A stretch of DNA of 64,000 nt from Elmis aenea (GCA_947652605.1 OX393579.1:38508970-38572969), one strand, 5' to 3'. Positions 31,777-43,768 are shown, counted from the stretch's first letter. Translations and numbers: made by a program. The notes: a model not told the origin generated them from the sequence alone.

Positions 31777-33351
31777 TATAGATTTTTATGATTAATTTAA
31801 AAACAAAATTACAATTTTTTTAATGAACTTGTCTTTCGAGATATGAAGTAAACCTTTATTTTTTGAAATGGAAACTGTTGTTTTGGCCATGTTTTTACAC
31901 AAATGAGCATTTTTTCAGCTTTTCAAAAATATGCAGTTTTATATATTTGCCGCAAAAAAATAACCGAGATATGATGGCTAATTTTGTGAAAATTTTATCA
32001 TTAAATATTGCCATGATACTATTTATCTTTCATTAACTATTGAAGTTACTGAGATAAGCAGCACATACAAGTTGTTATAAATATATATCGTTTGAGAACT
32101 ATTACTCAAAACGTGCAGATGTGTAAATAAATCGATCGTAATCTCGATGCAATTCGATACTTGAAATCATGTAAGTAGAAAATCCCCAGTATTACATTCC
32201 ACATTTGCAGCTACCGCTGCGTTCACACACTTCAACTACGTGATACTTCTGAATAAGGCCCTGACACAAAGTTTTAGGTGTTAACTACGATGCAAGCACG
32301 TATTCCCTAGACCGCTGACTCTTATCATACTGGATGCTGTAGCACTTCACCACCTGCCCTTCAAACCACGAGCGTACTTGAACACGACTGCGTCTGACGT
32401 TAAGAATTTGAAGAGGCTTCGATGCGTTTATAACTTATTCTGATGGCGTTAGGACGTTAGATATTGTCACCAACGGATTCTGAACATGCGAAGAACAGAG
32501 ATCATTAAAATCGGAATGCACGCCATCTAATTCAAAAATAGCTTACAATAATTGTAGGTCTAAATTTTAACGTTTTGATTATTCAGTTTCATAAAAATTT
32601 ACTTCCTAAATATAGAACACGTGTTATTTAATTCAACACGACTGGATTTTTCTTTTAAATATTTAAGACTACCTACGAAAGTTGGACACAGTCCACCTCG
32701 CGCCGTTTTCCAAATAAACTCCTACTGGACTAATCTCAACACAGTGACACACGAAATATTTAGTGCACTTGATCTAATGTAAAATTTGGTCGTTTAATTA
32801 CTTCTAAAATTGAATGCAATTGTCGTTATAAATATAAAATGCAGCCGTTTTTATAAAATCATTTGTGGTTTTTTAACGAAACAACCACGAGCTGACCTCC
32901 AGAAAATAGAATTACTTTTTTTAGAAGTAAACATTTAGACTTGCATTTTAAACTTCGGTAGCAAAATTTAATTTTAAATTTGTTTGCTGTGCAAAGTTGG
33001 GAACGCCTCGTCGATATTTAAATAATTAATTGAAATATTTATGTATGTAAATAAAAATAACAAAATAACTCATGACCACTGTTACGTTCTCGCACCGCAC
33101 CCGACTGTTGGAGTAGGGGGTAGTTCATATGGCCTCAACAACACCTACGCTCAACAGTGACGCATAACACAAGAGATGATAAACAAAAGTATACAAAGCA
33201 CAGTCATTTAATAATTGGAACTAAGGTAATTAATTTGGCTTATTTTTACCGAAACCTTTCACAAACTTTTCAAATTGAAGAACTCGCATGGAGTTACATT
33301 TTTAATCAATTATTGGCAATATTAACAAAAAGTGTCAGGTGTAAAACTGCG
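31777..33351. other. Mixed sequence, nothing recognised
   Basis: 32200-32520 and 33070-33150 are less AT-rich than the surroundings and could be old element or host sequence. No domain could be read on either strand. Confidence 0.45.
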
Positions 33352-33380
33352 TTAAGGGTAGTTCAGACGGTGACACTACT

Positions 33381-33546
33381 TCGTGACACTAGCGTCGAGA
33401 CACTAGCGTCGTGACACTAGCGTCGTGACACTAGCGTCGTGACACTAGCGTCGTGACACTAGCGTCGTGACACTAGCGTCGTGACACTAGCGTCGTGACA
33501 CTAGCGTCGTGACACTAGCGTCGTGACACTAGCGTCGTGACACTAG
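33381..33546 (+). repeat. 14-bp tandem array, about 12 copies
   Basis: The unit GTGACACTAGCGTC is repeated almost without change; one early unit has GAGACAC. The GTGACAC core is also the subterminal motif of the element's TIR, so the array looks like an expansion of terminal sequence. Confidence 0.95.
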
Positions 33547-33769
33547 GTGCCGTGACATCAAATGTCGTCGTCTGAAAAGCCTGATATCGCGATGCCACGA
33601 TGTCATGACGCCAGTGCCATGACACTAGCGATGTCGTGACACTGACCTCACCTGCCAACTTTTGATAATAAAAATGCGGTGCTTAACCATATTTTTATAT
33701 TTTAAAAGCGCGAATTTGTCATAATAGACAAATAATATACATTTATTTGTCTTCGATTTTCAATTTATC

Positions 33770-33880
33770 ATGTCCTCAATAGATGTTCTAACGTTTTTAG
33801 AGCATTATCAACAATATCCTTGTTTATGGGACAAATCTATTCCCGAATATAGCGACTTCAAAATAATTAGTTGCTCTACA
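33770..33880 (+). pseudogene. MADF-domain N-terminal exon remnant (Harbinger accessory protein)
   Basis: From the ATG at 33770: SSIDVLTFLEHYQQYPCLWD, then KSIPEYSDFK. The pattern L-x-F-(L/I)-E-x-(Y)-x-x-(Y/H)-P-x-L-W-D-x-x-x-x-x-Y matches the start of MADF DNA-binding domains, which in animal Harbinger elements are carried by the second protein. The frame remains open to 34081 but after SDFK it no longer looks like MADF and runs into right-end repeats, so coding sense is lost there. Its occurrence in a TTA-flanked element supports the Harbinger call. Confidence 0.6.
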
Positions 33881-34058
33881 TTCTACAACACTCGTTGCTG
33901 CAGTTACAAGTGCGGCCATTTTTATTTTGATGTCGCGAGTCGCGACGCTCAAATATATCATTTTACGTGTGAACACCCCGTGCCGCGACACCGAATGTCA
34001 AGCGATGTCGTGACATTTAGTGTCACGACGCTTGTGGCACCGTGTGAACTACCCATTA

Positions 34059-35285
34059 GAAGCAGAATTTTCATTACTTAAAAATTTGTTCTGATTTAAA
34101 AAAATATTACCTAATAGTAATAGTTAGTTAATTAGGATATCTAACAACCTAACTAGTCATATTCTAAATCTGACATTTATTTATGTTTATCGTGTTTAAA
34201 ATCATTTCTCTTCGATTGATGTAACATGATAGCTTTTAAACTGATTAAATTTGCTGGCTCTGCACAGTTTACTTGTCTCACCTGAGTTTAACATTTCAAC
34301 GCACAGTTGAGTTTAAAGCCCTTACAATTTTCATGATTAATTTTTTGGAAAGGAATATGGGTGTATTAGAATTCTGCCTGCGCTTGAAATGTTTAAACAG
34401 TGAAAGATATTAAATAAAACTTACTGTATTTTCTTTTTAGCAGAAATCTGCAGCTCATATAAATCTCATGCAAAACATATATTTTTGCATCCAAACCTTG
34501 CAAAACCTTTAATTCTAGTAGGTCTTTTAAGACATCGTTCTCATACACAAAGATTTTTCAGATTTTCGACGATTTCTTAATTTCTGATAGCAAATTTTTT
34601 ACTAGCAATTAGTGTCATTAGAAAACTTTGTCGTCCTAATAACACTAATATCTTTAAGAGTTTAGATTCTTACTTTGATATGTAAAAGATTATTCAGCAT
34701 TTTTTTAATCCAAAATGACATCTTTGTCTATCCCAAAATAATGCTCTAATTTTTTTATAATCAAATCTTTACCGTTTGGGTCAATAAAATATTGAATGAA
34801 TAAATCTGCTGATTGTTTTATTAGAACATTCTATTTAGACAACATAATTTAAAAAAAAAGTTATTGCACATTAATTTAGCCTAAGTTTTTTTACGATAAG
34901 TGTTGTCCAACATGAAACAGTTATAATTAAAAGTCCCTACCGGTTATTTTTGTGTTCCCTAAAAATGTATTTTTATATTAATTACAATTGAAGGGTTTAC
35001 TGCACAAAGGAGGTAGCTCCAATTTTATAAATGTTTGGAAAACTAAAAATAAATGTTTCAAAAATTTCAAACTTTAAAGCTACAAGAACTTTTTTTTTTC
35101 GTTTATTGTACATGGGTTTTCACATGATTCATCTTTATTAACATAAAAAAATATCTCTTCTGATTTACATCGCCATGATGTTTTAAATGTTGGAGCTACT
35201 TTTTTCTTGCCACAAAATATATAATTATCTATTTGAATCGAATTTTATACTACCGTTTTAGCATTTTATTTACGAAACTGAAAAT
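34059..35285. other. AT-rich sequence, nothing recognised
   Basis: CAATTGAAGGGTTTACTGCA at 34985 has an inverted relative near 37733 (TGCAGCAAACCCTTCAGTTG), suggesting an old inverted element around the hAT between them; not otherwise supported. Confidence 0.4.
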
Positions 35286-35288
35286 TTA

Positions 35289-35430
35289 TAGTGCCTGTAC
35301 ACCTGAGAGTAAAGTACTCTCGAGAGTAGCGTCGCCAAGGATACAGACCCTGAGAGTAACTCGCGATTGGCTGTATCCTTGGCGACGCTACTCTCGAGAG
35401 TACTTTACTCTCAGGTGTACAGGCACCATT
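35289..35430. mobile_element. Short palindromic MITE with GAGAGTA motifs
   Basis: Arms of about 57 bp (GTGCCTGTACACCTGAGAGT and its exact complement) surround a loop of about 24 bases. Motifs CTCTCGAGAG and GAGAGTAA recur in arms and loop. AAATTTA occurs just outside both ends (35282-35288, 35431-35437). Confidence 0.8.
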
Positions 35431-35645
35431 AAATTTAAAATCTTTTGATATGGTCAACGGCAAAATCACATTTTTCATTCGTCAGATTTACCCTCTGTAA
35501 CAGCTACCTGCTTCTTGCACCAATTGAAAGAGTTTTTTTTTGCATAAGGTTGGATTTATAACACACATAACCAGTGATGTGAGTGTGTCATATGACCGCG
35601 TCATGACAGTTTGTCATGACGGTCATGACGTCACGTCACAATAGG

Positions 35646-35793
35646 TCATTCTAAACAGATGAATCTTCCTTAGGTGTAAACACATTTTACTGTGGTTACC
35701 ATTGTTGCCATTGAGATTATGATTGTTATTAACAAAGGTAACCACAGTAAAATGTGTTTACACCTAAGGAAGATTCATCTGTTTAGAATGACC
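35646..35793. repeat. 57-bp-arm palindrome inside the hAT
   Basis: GGTCATTCTAAACAGATGAA...CACAGTAAAATG-type arms are exact complements, from 35646 and to 35793, around a loop of about 33 bases. Probably another small MITE; its end GGTCATTCTAAACAG may have used the host's GTCAT motif. Confidence 0.85.
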
Positions 35794-35976
35794 CATGATT
35801 TTAACTGACCGTGACCATTCTAACCTCCAAAATTCAAAATGACAGTTTTTCTAACATCCAAAAATGACAGTTTTAAGTTTACATGGTGGATGTCACTTGA
35901 TTTGTGTTAATCTTAATTGCAATATCGTTATTAAAAATGTAAATACCATTATATAAAGTATTCTGAAAGTTGGTAA

Positions 35977-36135
35977 ACACGTTATCCTGCAAGTTCGCAG
36001 CAAAAGGTAGATTCTTATGGTTGTCAATTTTGTAGAAAGAGATACGGATTACATGCCACTAGAATGGCAGAACATTTAATTACAACATGCAAGAAATGCC
36101 CAGAGCATGTAAAATTAAAGTTGAAACGCAAATAA
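35977..36135 (+). pseudogene. hAT transposase BED zinc-finger remnant
   Basis: The frame reads TRYPASSQQKVDSYGCQFCR, then KRYGLHATRMAEHLITTCKK, then CPEHVKLKLKRK and a stop. The spacing C-x2-C-x(n)-H-x5-C, with an A-T-R-M-x-x-H-L helix, is the BED finger at the amino end of many hAT transposases, followed by the usual C-P-x-x-V-K. In another register the DNA continues SSPKSPSNPSTSRAFSEG, a serine-rich linker, up to the foldback at 36292. The RNase-H-like core is absent. It confirms the hAT identity of the enclosing element. Confidence 0.8.
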
Positions 36136-36291
36136 AAATTTTATTTAAAAAAATTAGCTCTCAGCATAAGTAGTCCAAAATCACCTTCAAATCCCTCGAC
36201 TTCCAGAGCCTTCTCTGAAGGAATACAATACCCAGATAGAGATACTGATACTAATAATTCTGCTTTTTATTTATTATTCCTATTACATATA

Positions 36292-37579
36292 CCGGGTGTC
36301 ACACGTTCATGGTACACCCCCTCTTTATTCTTTAGTTTTGATTTCAAATAAATGAGATTTTAGACATATGATATGTGCAAAAAACCGAGCTTTTTGAGCC
36401 GTTGCACATATTTGTTTCACTTCCGGTTTCGCCGGAAATGACTCCAACTTTGTTATTTTAAATGACACCCTGTATATTTTTACATTTTTGGAAAGAGGAA
36501 GTGATTTTTGATACAAATATACTATTTTGGTTAATTTTTATAACCTCAAATTTTTTTTTAAACAGAATTTAGTTTTTTATTAAGGATGCCGTGACCTGCA
36601 CAATTTGATTTTTATTATGTCAACAATTGTCCAAAAAACGTTTTTGTAAATTTTAAATGACATTTAGGTTACTTTAATCGGCTTTGAAGGTTGCGGAATC
36701 GGTTTTTTGATAAAAAGTCTTTTTTTTTTAATGGAACCATCCTGGTACTAGCGGTTATTTAAATCAAGCATCTTCTAACGAATCTATCGATACCAATAAC
36801 TTGTATTTTTATTAAGAGTCTACTTCAAAAATTTCAAATTATTGTGAAAATTTATTAAGAGATCCTTTTAATCGCAGTAATCTAATTATGTAAAAATGAT
36901 TACCAAAATTTTTAGACTTTCTAATTAAAGGACTATAGTAGTTAAACATAAAACAACGATCATTTGTTTTGTTGTAGTTATGCACAGTGTACTGCGATTA
37001 ACAGAATCTCTTAATAAATTTCCACAATCATTTGAAATTTTTGAAGTAGATTTTTAATAAAAATACAAGTTATTGGTATCGATGGATTCGTTAACAGATG
37101 ATCCATTTAAATAACCGCTAGTACCAGCATGGTTCCATTTAAAAAAATTGACTTTTTGTCAAAAAACCGATTCCTCAACCTTCAAAGCCGATTAAAGTAA
37201 CCTAAATGTCATTTAAAATTTACAAAAACGTTTTTTGGACAATTGTTGACATAATAAAAATCAATTTGTGCAGGTCACGGCACCCTTAATAAACTACTAA
37301 ATTTTGTTTTTAAAAAAATTTGAGGTTATAAAAATTAACGTAAATAGTGCAGTTGTATCAAAAATCACTTCCTCTTTCCAAAAATGTAAAATTATACAGG
37401 GTGTTCCATTTAAAATAACAATGTTGGGGTCATTTCCCGCGAAACCGGAAGTGAAACCAATATGTGCAACGGCTCAAAAAGCCCGGTTTTTTTGCACATA
37501 TCATATGTCTAAAATCTCATTTATTTAAAATCAAAACTAAAGAAAAAAAAGGGGTGTACCATGAACGTGTGACACCCGG
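36292..37579. mobile_element. Foldback element, CCGGGTGTCACACGTTC family (complete)
   Basis: The ends CCGGGTGTCACACGTTCATG and CATGAACGTGTGACACCCGG are perfect inverted repeats flanked by TA. The arms are about 585 bp (left to about 36874, right from about 36985) around a 110-bp loop. Each arm contains the internal module ACACCCTGTATATTTTTACA or its complement CAGGGTGTTCCATTTAAAAT. Half of another copy starts the window. Confidence 0.95.
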
Positions 37580-37701
37580 TATGTATATTAATTTTATACC
37601 ATTGTTATAAAAATAATCATAAATGCCGGTCATATGACCGGTCATGACGGTCATGACGTCACAATCATAAATGACCGTCATTTCACATCACTGCACATAA
37701 C

Positions 37702-38884
37702 ACATAAAAATTTAACATTCCCCCTTTTTGCAGCAAACCCTTCAGTTGTATATGACTTTTGCAAAATCAAACGAAAAAGTAAATTTGACCAGTAAAAGTC
37801 GTGCATTCCAGAAAAATCTCTCCAGTTAGTAACTTACTCCTTAAATGAAGGTTTGACATATTTTACCTTAAAACAAAGTTTGTTTGGTATCAAATCTTCT
37901 GTATAATTGCGAGTTTCAACTTTCATTATTAACAAGCTGCTTTTTTATACTGCCTATATTAAACAGTTGATTTTTGTTTCCTTGTAATACTTTCAGTTCT
38001 TTATTATACTTTTGAGAGTAAATTTATGAAATCGCTATTTATTTAGCCTAAATTAGAAAAATTAAGTTACAACAGATTTACTCCAGATATTTTTTTGTCT
38101 GAATGTAAAATATGTCAATTCTGTGCTTTATAAGTTACTGGATATTAGTAGGTAGTATAAAATAATAGTGCAGTAAACCAACGTTCCAAGTATTTATTGC
38201 GCAATATCATTTTGATAGTGGATGTAACTCGGATCCAAAAATATCTAAAGTCTCAAATTAGTGTAAAACAAAATTTTCATGTGTAACCTTATTTTTTATA
38301 ATTTTAATAAATTAAATATTTACACCTATTGTCAATTGTTGAACATTGTCAGCTTTATTATTTGTAAAGGGTACTTTGGTGTCATTGTATGCTGGATAAG
38401 TGTGCCTAGTATTTTAATTACACAAATAATTTACTTTTGTGTAATACTATGAAAAACAAAAAATAAACAGCACATATTTCATTTATTTACTAAAGTGAAG
38501 AGCAACAAAAAGAACATGTATATATACACGAGCTTATTATGCACCCCACGCACATTTTTACTTCATTTGAATCTATATCACCTAAACAAATGACACTAAA
38601 TTAAATTAAATTCTCACGAAAAAGGCGTGGAAAACCATTAATTTATTTTATTGCGTAAACAGGTTTACCCTAACCTATTAGACCTATAAATAAAAAGACA
38701 GTTTGTATTTAAATATCCTCCATAATTAAAAAGTGCATTTGTTTTTTAAAAATGCTATAGTTTTACCCTACAGCGTATGTATGTATATTACAGTGCATTT
38801 GTGATTTTTCAGAGAGTTTTCGATAAAAACGTAACAACTTAAGCACTTTCAAAATGTGAATAGTACACTTGTGTTGTCATTGAA
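37702..38884. other. AT-rich sequence, nothing recognised
   Basis: No coding or repeat structure seen. Confidence 0.45.
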
Positions 38885-39012
38885 AAGCTACGATTACGCG
38901 AAGCGACGATTAAGCAAAGCGACAATAAGCGAAGCGACGAGAAGCGATGCAAACAAAAATGCATCGACGAGAAGCGAATCAATAAGAAGCAGAGCGGCGA
39001 GAAGAGAAGTAC
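38885..39012 (+). repeat. Degenerate AAGCGACGA repeats
   Basis: GCGAAGCGACGATTAAGC, AAAGCGACAATAAGCG and AAGCGACGAGAAGCG are irregular copies of one short purine-rich motif. The plus-strand open frame here (R/S/K-rich) follows from the repeat. Possibly the stub of another motif-iterating MITE. Confidence 0.5.
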
Positions 39013-39023
39013 GACTGTGTATA

Positions 39024-41419
39024 CAGTCCGTTCTACACAATGGGCACAAGACTATAGCGTCTTTAATTGTGATTTAACCATCAACAAACCATATACAGGG
39101 TGTCCCAGATTACATTTCCAGCATGGGGATCTCGCTTATTATAAGAGATACAGGTTTGTTAAAATTAGATGAATTATTCATTGGTATGAGAGGAGCCACA
39201 ATCAATTTTTAAAAGTACAAAATTCCTCGTGCTTCAGATGTTATAGCAAAAAATATGAAAATGTCCAATTTCTTTTTTCTCTCATAACTTTTTTGTCTTA
39301 ATCATTAGAACAATTTTATTTGTACATTCTAGAGGTACTGTTTAATGGAGAATGTAACTGTTATTTTAGATTATTTTTAACAGTTACCATTTTCGAGATG
39401 TTACCCCTAATTTCAATTTTCCTTATGGGACGCGAAGTTGGCTAAGGAATAGTTGAATGTGCTTTTTTGTTCTCTTTAAAATGAGATATTACTTGCTACA
39501 TTTATTTTTATAAATAAGCCACAAAATCAAGAAAAATCGTATTTTACCCATCACTTATCAAGCTATCTATGAAAATAAAAACAAAAAACAACTAATTGAA
39601 TGTCAAATGACAGTTACCATTGGTCTGCGGGATCGTTTATTATAATTGTTTAGTATTGTTGTGTAATTCGATAGTCTTTGTAGTAAATTTGTTATCATAT
39701 AATTATGGACACATTTACAACTAATTAAAAATTTTATATGTTAAAATGCTACATTATTTGCAATAGAAACTGTAAAATAAATAATTCTAATTAATTATTA
39801 ATTTGTTTTGGATTTTTGGTTGGTTTGTCAAAAAAACCAAACCTATTCTTTTAAATTTATTTCCAAATTTTTGTAATTACGCATCCTTCGTTACCTTTTC
39901 TCGGGATATAGCTCTAAGTATATTCGCTCAGCTTCTACACAGTTTTTATGGCAAAGAATGTAGCATCTAAACATGTCAAATTTTTCACTATTTTAAATGC
40001 AGCCATCATTATAACAATTACTACAAAGACTATCGAATTACACAACAATAATGTGAAATTCTAATAAATGATACCGCAGACCAGTAGTAGCTGCCATTTG
40101 ACATTTAATTGGTTGTTTTTTGTTTTTATTTTCATAGATAGCTTGATAGGTGATGGATAAAATACGATTTTTATTGATTTTGTGACTTATTTATAAAAAT
40201 AAATGTAGCAAGTAATATCTCATTTTAAAGATAAAAAAAGCACATTCAACTATTTCATAGGCAACTTCGCGGCCCATAAGAAAAAATGAAGTTAGGGGTA
40301 ATATCTCGAAAATGGTAGGTGTTAAAAATTATCTAAAATAACAGTTACATTCTCCATAAAAAAGTACCTTCAGAAAGTACAAATATTATTGTTCTAATGA
40401 TTAAGACAAAAAAGTTATGAGAGAAAAAAGAAATTGGACATTTTCATAATTTTTGCTATAACATCTGAAGCACGAGGAATTTTGTACTTTTAAAAATTGA
40501 TTGTGGCCCCTTTCATACTAAGGGATAATTCATCTAATTTAAACAAACCTGTATCTCTTATAATAAGCGAGATCCCCATGCTGGAAATGTAATCTGGGAC
40601 ACCCTGTATATTATTAGTGGGACAGTCTTAGCTACAACTTGAGGGAAAAAAATTGTTTTAAACACCTTCCGTAATTGTTGTGACGTCGCCGATATTTTTT
40701 AAAACTTGATTGGTATAATTTTTTTGGTGTATTCTTGTAGGGCATTTCAGTACTTTTTCACGGTCTAGCCTTTTAGTGGGGTTATACTATTGAAATGTTT
40801 CTAAAAAACACAAGAAACTAGTTTGAGCTAGTAGGCCATTTAATAAAAACTTTGGTTTAAAAAAATAATTACTCATAATCAAGCCACCTTAAAAACACTT
40901 GCTTAACTGTTAAGTCAGTGGAATCTGAATGACTATTACTAATAAGAACACTGCTATTGGATATTATACTACAACGATAACAAAACAGGACTAAAGAAAT
41001 TGTTCAAACTGTGAGCCATTGTTGTCTATGCATAATTGGCATCGTCTTCTCAGTTAAGCAAGTATTTTTAAGGTTGCTTGATTATGGGTAATTATTTTTT
41101 TTAACAGAAGTTTTAATTAAATGGCCTACTAGCTCAAACAATTTTTTTTGCATTTTTTACAAACATTTCATAGCATAACCCTACTAAAAGTCTAGACCGT
41201 TGAAAAGTACTTAAAATGCTTTACAAGATACAAATTATACCAACCAATTAAAAAAAAAAAAACGGTGACGTCACAACAAATAAATGAAGGTATTTAAAAT
41301 ATTTTTTTTTCGCCAAGTTGTACCTAAGACTGTCCCATTTAATAATATATACGGTTTGTTGATGGGTTAATCATAATTGAAGTAAGTATAATCTTGGGCC
41401 CATTTGGTAGAACAGACTG
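39024..41419. mobile_element. Foldback element, CAGTCYGTTCTAC family, split by another foldback
   Basis: The left arm starts CAGTCCGTTCTACACAATGG, continues CCATCAACAAACCATA to 39095, is broken by the element at 39096-40606, and resumes as TTATTAGTGGGACAGTCTTA to about 40910. The right arm (about 41050-41419) is an unbroken complement: TAAGACTGTCCCATTTAATA, CGGTTTGTTGATGG, GTAGAACAGACTG. TA flanks the whole (39022-39023, 41420-41421). Without the insertion it is about 880 bp. Confidence 0.88.
39096..40606. mobile_element. Foldback element, CAGGGTGTCCCAGATTAC family (complete)
   Basis: The ends CAGGGTGTCCCAGATTACAT and ATGTAATCTGGGACACCCTG are perfect inverted repeats with TA on both sides. 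Arms of about 700 bp pair through CTTATTATAAGAGATACAGG, GTACAAAATTCCTCGTGCTT and CAAATGACAGTTACCATTGG-type blocks. Centre non-coding. A fragment of the left arm recurs at 43633-43766. Confidence 0.95.
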
Positions 41420-41439
41420 TATATTCGTTTAATAATACC

Positions 41440-41760
41440 AAGCGAATGCTGGAGAGAATTTCCTTCACCTGTCAAATTTGCGTTTTCAACCAATCACTAA
41501 TCTTCAATCTTCTAGACTTCTAGAGACTACCAAATAGGAGCATTATTACACGGTAATAATTTTACATTCCCCTGTCAGATGTTAATCCATCTGTCAAATT
41601 TGCGTTTTCGACCAATAACAAATTCAGATATCCTAGAAACGACCAATATAATCGTACAATGATAACATCCTTTTCGCCATCAACAGATTTTCATGCGGTT
41701 ATTGGTCGTTTCTAAACAATCTGAGTTTGTGATTGGTCGAAAATATAAATTTGGAGAGGG
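41440..41760. repeat. Imperfect inverted and direct repeats with CCAAT boxes
   Basis: CTGTCAAATTTGCGTTTTCR occurs twice in the same direction (about 41470 and 41592). CGACCAATAACAAATTCAGA and CTAGAAACGACCAATA pair with TATTGGTCGTTTCTA and CTGAGTTTGTGATTGGTCG downstream. Probably an old MITE. Confidence 0.55.
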
Positions 41761-43110
41761 AATTAAATATATTGTTCTTGATATTTTTTTGACGAATTTT
41801 GGTGACCAGTAAGTAGCAATACTTTAATATAGATTAAACCACACTCCTGACGCACCACTCTGACAGTACTTGTAAAATTTGACATAACATACATTTAATT
41901 TGACAAGTAGGTTAGGTGAAGAAAATTTTCAGACAAAATATAACTCGTGAATTGCAAATAATCTATAATTTTTGACAAATCTTCACTCATGCAAGTGAAA
42001 TCAAAAAAGATCACCCGTGCACTTCGTGCACTCGTGTTCTTTTCAGCTAAACTTGCATGCGGGCATATTTACCAAAAATTATCGAGATGCTTTTGTTATA
42101 TTACAACTGATCATTTTCATAGATGATTTTAAATAGGTTTAACGTTATTGTTTAATAGATTTATCTCTAATAATAAGCAAGATATTCTTTGAGAAGAGAT
42201 TCCAATCACAAATAATTTGGGGATTTTTACAAAACTTTTAAACCTTAATATTAATATTGTTTTGTTAATAAAATTAAAACAGTAAATATAAAATTACGTA
42301 TCTTCTTAGCTTCTGAGAAAAAAAAACGTCTGGAGCTCAGAAGAGCCACTTCATTAAATAATGTCATTGTTCGTCGCTGAAAATGATGAATGCGACGCGT
42401 TCCGCCACATATGAGGTAATGTAAGCCGAAGACACCTCTGAAACATGAGCGATGACCATTTAAATGAGGTCTGATCAAGATTGATCTACAAAGTCTCCCA
42501 GGGATCGTACAATGGACTTTCAGACAAGACAAAAACTCGCTTCCACTTCCAAGTTTAAACATTTCTTTTTGAACAAAACTAATCGAGATACATTTTAAAT
42601 TCATTACCTAACGGAAAAACTTTAGCAAAACATTGAAACTTATTTGAATACAAACTCTATTTAATCGCATTACAATAACTACTAAATCAGCGTTTATACA
42701 AACTCTAACTTTATAAAACGAAATGCAATTAGACGAAATTAAATTAGTGCTGTTCCAAGATTGTTGAGAAGTAGGTACTTTGCTCACATTTTGTGCTAAA
42801 ACATTTCACGTCTTGAAGATAAATTCGGAACAACAAATCCTGTAAAACAGGTCAGTTTCCACGAAATCTTAAAGTTGTACCTGCTGGCACCAACCTAATA
42901 CACTTTAGATTAAGGTGGATAGGATATTGGTAAGTTTGAAGTACAAAATAAAATAAAGTTCATGTAGTGGATTGATTTTTAAGACTTTCCGAACCTAGAG
43001 GCGTAAAATCTATAAGAACGAGAACTAAAAAAAGTTTGTGATGTAAACTTTTAAATAAAAATGGCTCACTAAAACTAGAATACGATAAAGTGTTAAAAAC
43101 ATTAAAAAAA
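41761..43110. other. AT-rich sequence; one unrecognised minus-strand open frame
   Basis: A 117-codon minus-strand frame (42251-42604) is the longest without an obvious repeat explanation. It contains CTIPGRLCRSILIRPHLNGH and RGVFGLHYLICGGTRRIHHF but no domain I know. Nothing else is seen. Confidence 0.35.
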
Positions 43111-43136
43111 AAAAAAACAAACAAACAAACAAACAC
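43103..43136. repeat. Poly(A)/(AAAC)n microsatellite
   Basis: A run of A is followed by about five AAAC units. Confidence 0.8.
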
Positions 43137-43630
43137 AGCAATGTAAAAACAGTACAGTAGATTTTCTTGGAAATGTGACTATAGTTGGAAATTTCTTACA
43201 TACCTACTCTTTTACCAATACAATGTTTATCTTTGATTCTTTTAACCTACAAAACTTAAGTTTTAGGTGGAACAGCTAAAATCTCAGTAAAATATTATTA
43301 ATATTCGATATTTTCTGAATTTTATAAACATCTGGCAACTTTTTTAGCGTACGATATAATTAAATAAAATGTATGTATCAAGATATCATATTTTTAGAAA
43401 TTCATTTTTTTTTTTCGACAAAGTTAGGTTCACATAAAACGTTTCATTTTTGTTTTTAAACATTTCATTACTAAGTTTCTTTAAGCCTCATTTAGTTAGT
43501 TTGATTCGCGAAGAATATTGAAATAAAATATTCACCAATGTATTTCGTTACATAAGTGTACCAAATTATATTGTAACTTTTTATAAATAAAAACTTTTTG
43601 AAACAGCAAAAAATTTGCATGGGAAAGGTA
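43137..43630. other. AT-rich sequence, nothing recognised
   Basis: No feature seen. Confidence 0.4.
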
Positions 43631-43632
43631 TA

Positions 43633-43766
43633 CAGGGTGTCCAAGATAACATTTCCAGTATGGAAATGTCGCTTATTATAAGAGATACAGGTTTGCTTAA
43701 ATTTGATGAATTATTCCTAAGTATGAGAGGAGTTACAATCTATTTTTAAAAGTACAAAATTCCTCG
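43633..43766 (+). mobile_element. Left-arm fragment of the CAGGGTGTCCCAGATTAC family
   Basis: It matches 39096-39228 through the terminal block and GTACAAAATTCCTCG, then stops exactly where a different CAGGGTGG terminus begins (43769). TA precedes it. Confidence 0.8.
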
Positions 43767-43768
43767 TA

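Larger units (their letters stand above)
33355..34055. mobile_element. Harbinger-type non-autonomous element with 14-bp satellite
   Basis: AGGGTAGTTCAGACGGTGAC on the left pairs with GGCACCGTGTGAACTACCC on the right. TTA is duplicated (33352-33354, 34056-34058), the PIF/Harbinger signature. Inside are a 14-bp tandem array (33381-33546), degenerate GTGACAC variants to about 33645, a MADF-like first exon from 33770, and a right end of GTGACATTTAGTGTCACGAC motifs. Confidence 0.85.
35572..37693. mobile_element. hAT element with GTCATGAC-iterated ends, BED-finger exon and a nested foldback
   Basis: The ends CAGTGATGTGAGTGTGTCAT and ATGACCGTCATTTCACATCA-CTG are inverted, with a perfect duplication CACATAAC (35564-35571, 37694-37701). 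Both ends iterate GTCATGAC/GGTCATGACG. The interior holds a palindrome (35646-35793), a hAT transposase exon with BED finger (35977-36135 and decayed continuation), and a 1,288-bp foldback element (36292-37579). Without the foldback the element is about 830 bp. Confidence 0.93.

Noticed and set aside
33075..33175. Possible LTR start (TGTTACGTTCTCGCACC)
   Set aside because: No second copy, primer-binding site or polypurine tract was found.
33381..33546. CRISPR-like array
   Set aside because: Units are 14 bp and directly tandem with no spacers; the genome is eukaryotic.
35233..35478. Mirrored open frames ACTPESKVLSRVASPRIQ
   Set aside because: Same reason: palindromic MITE at 35289-35430.
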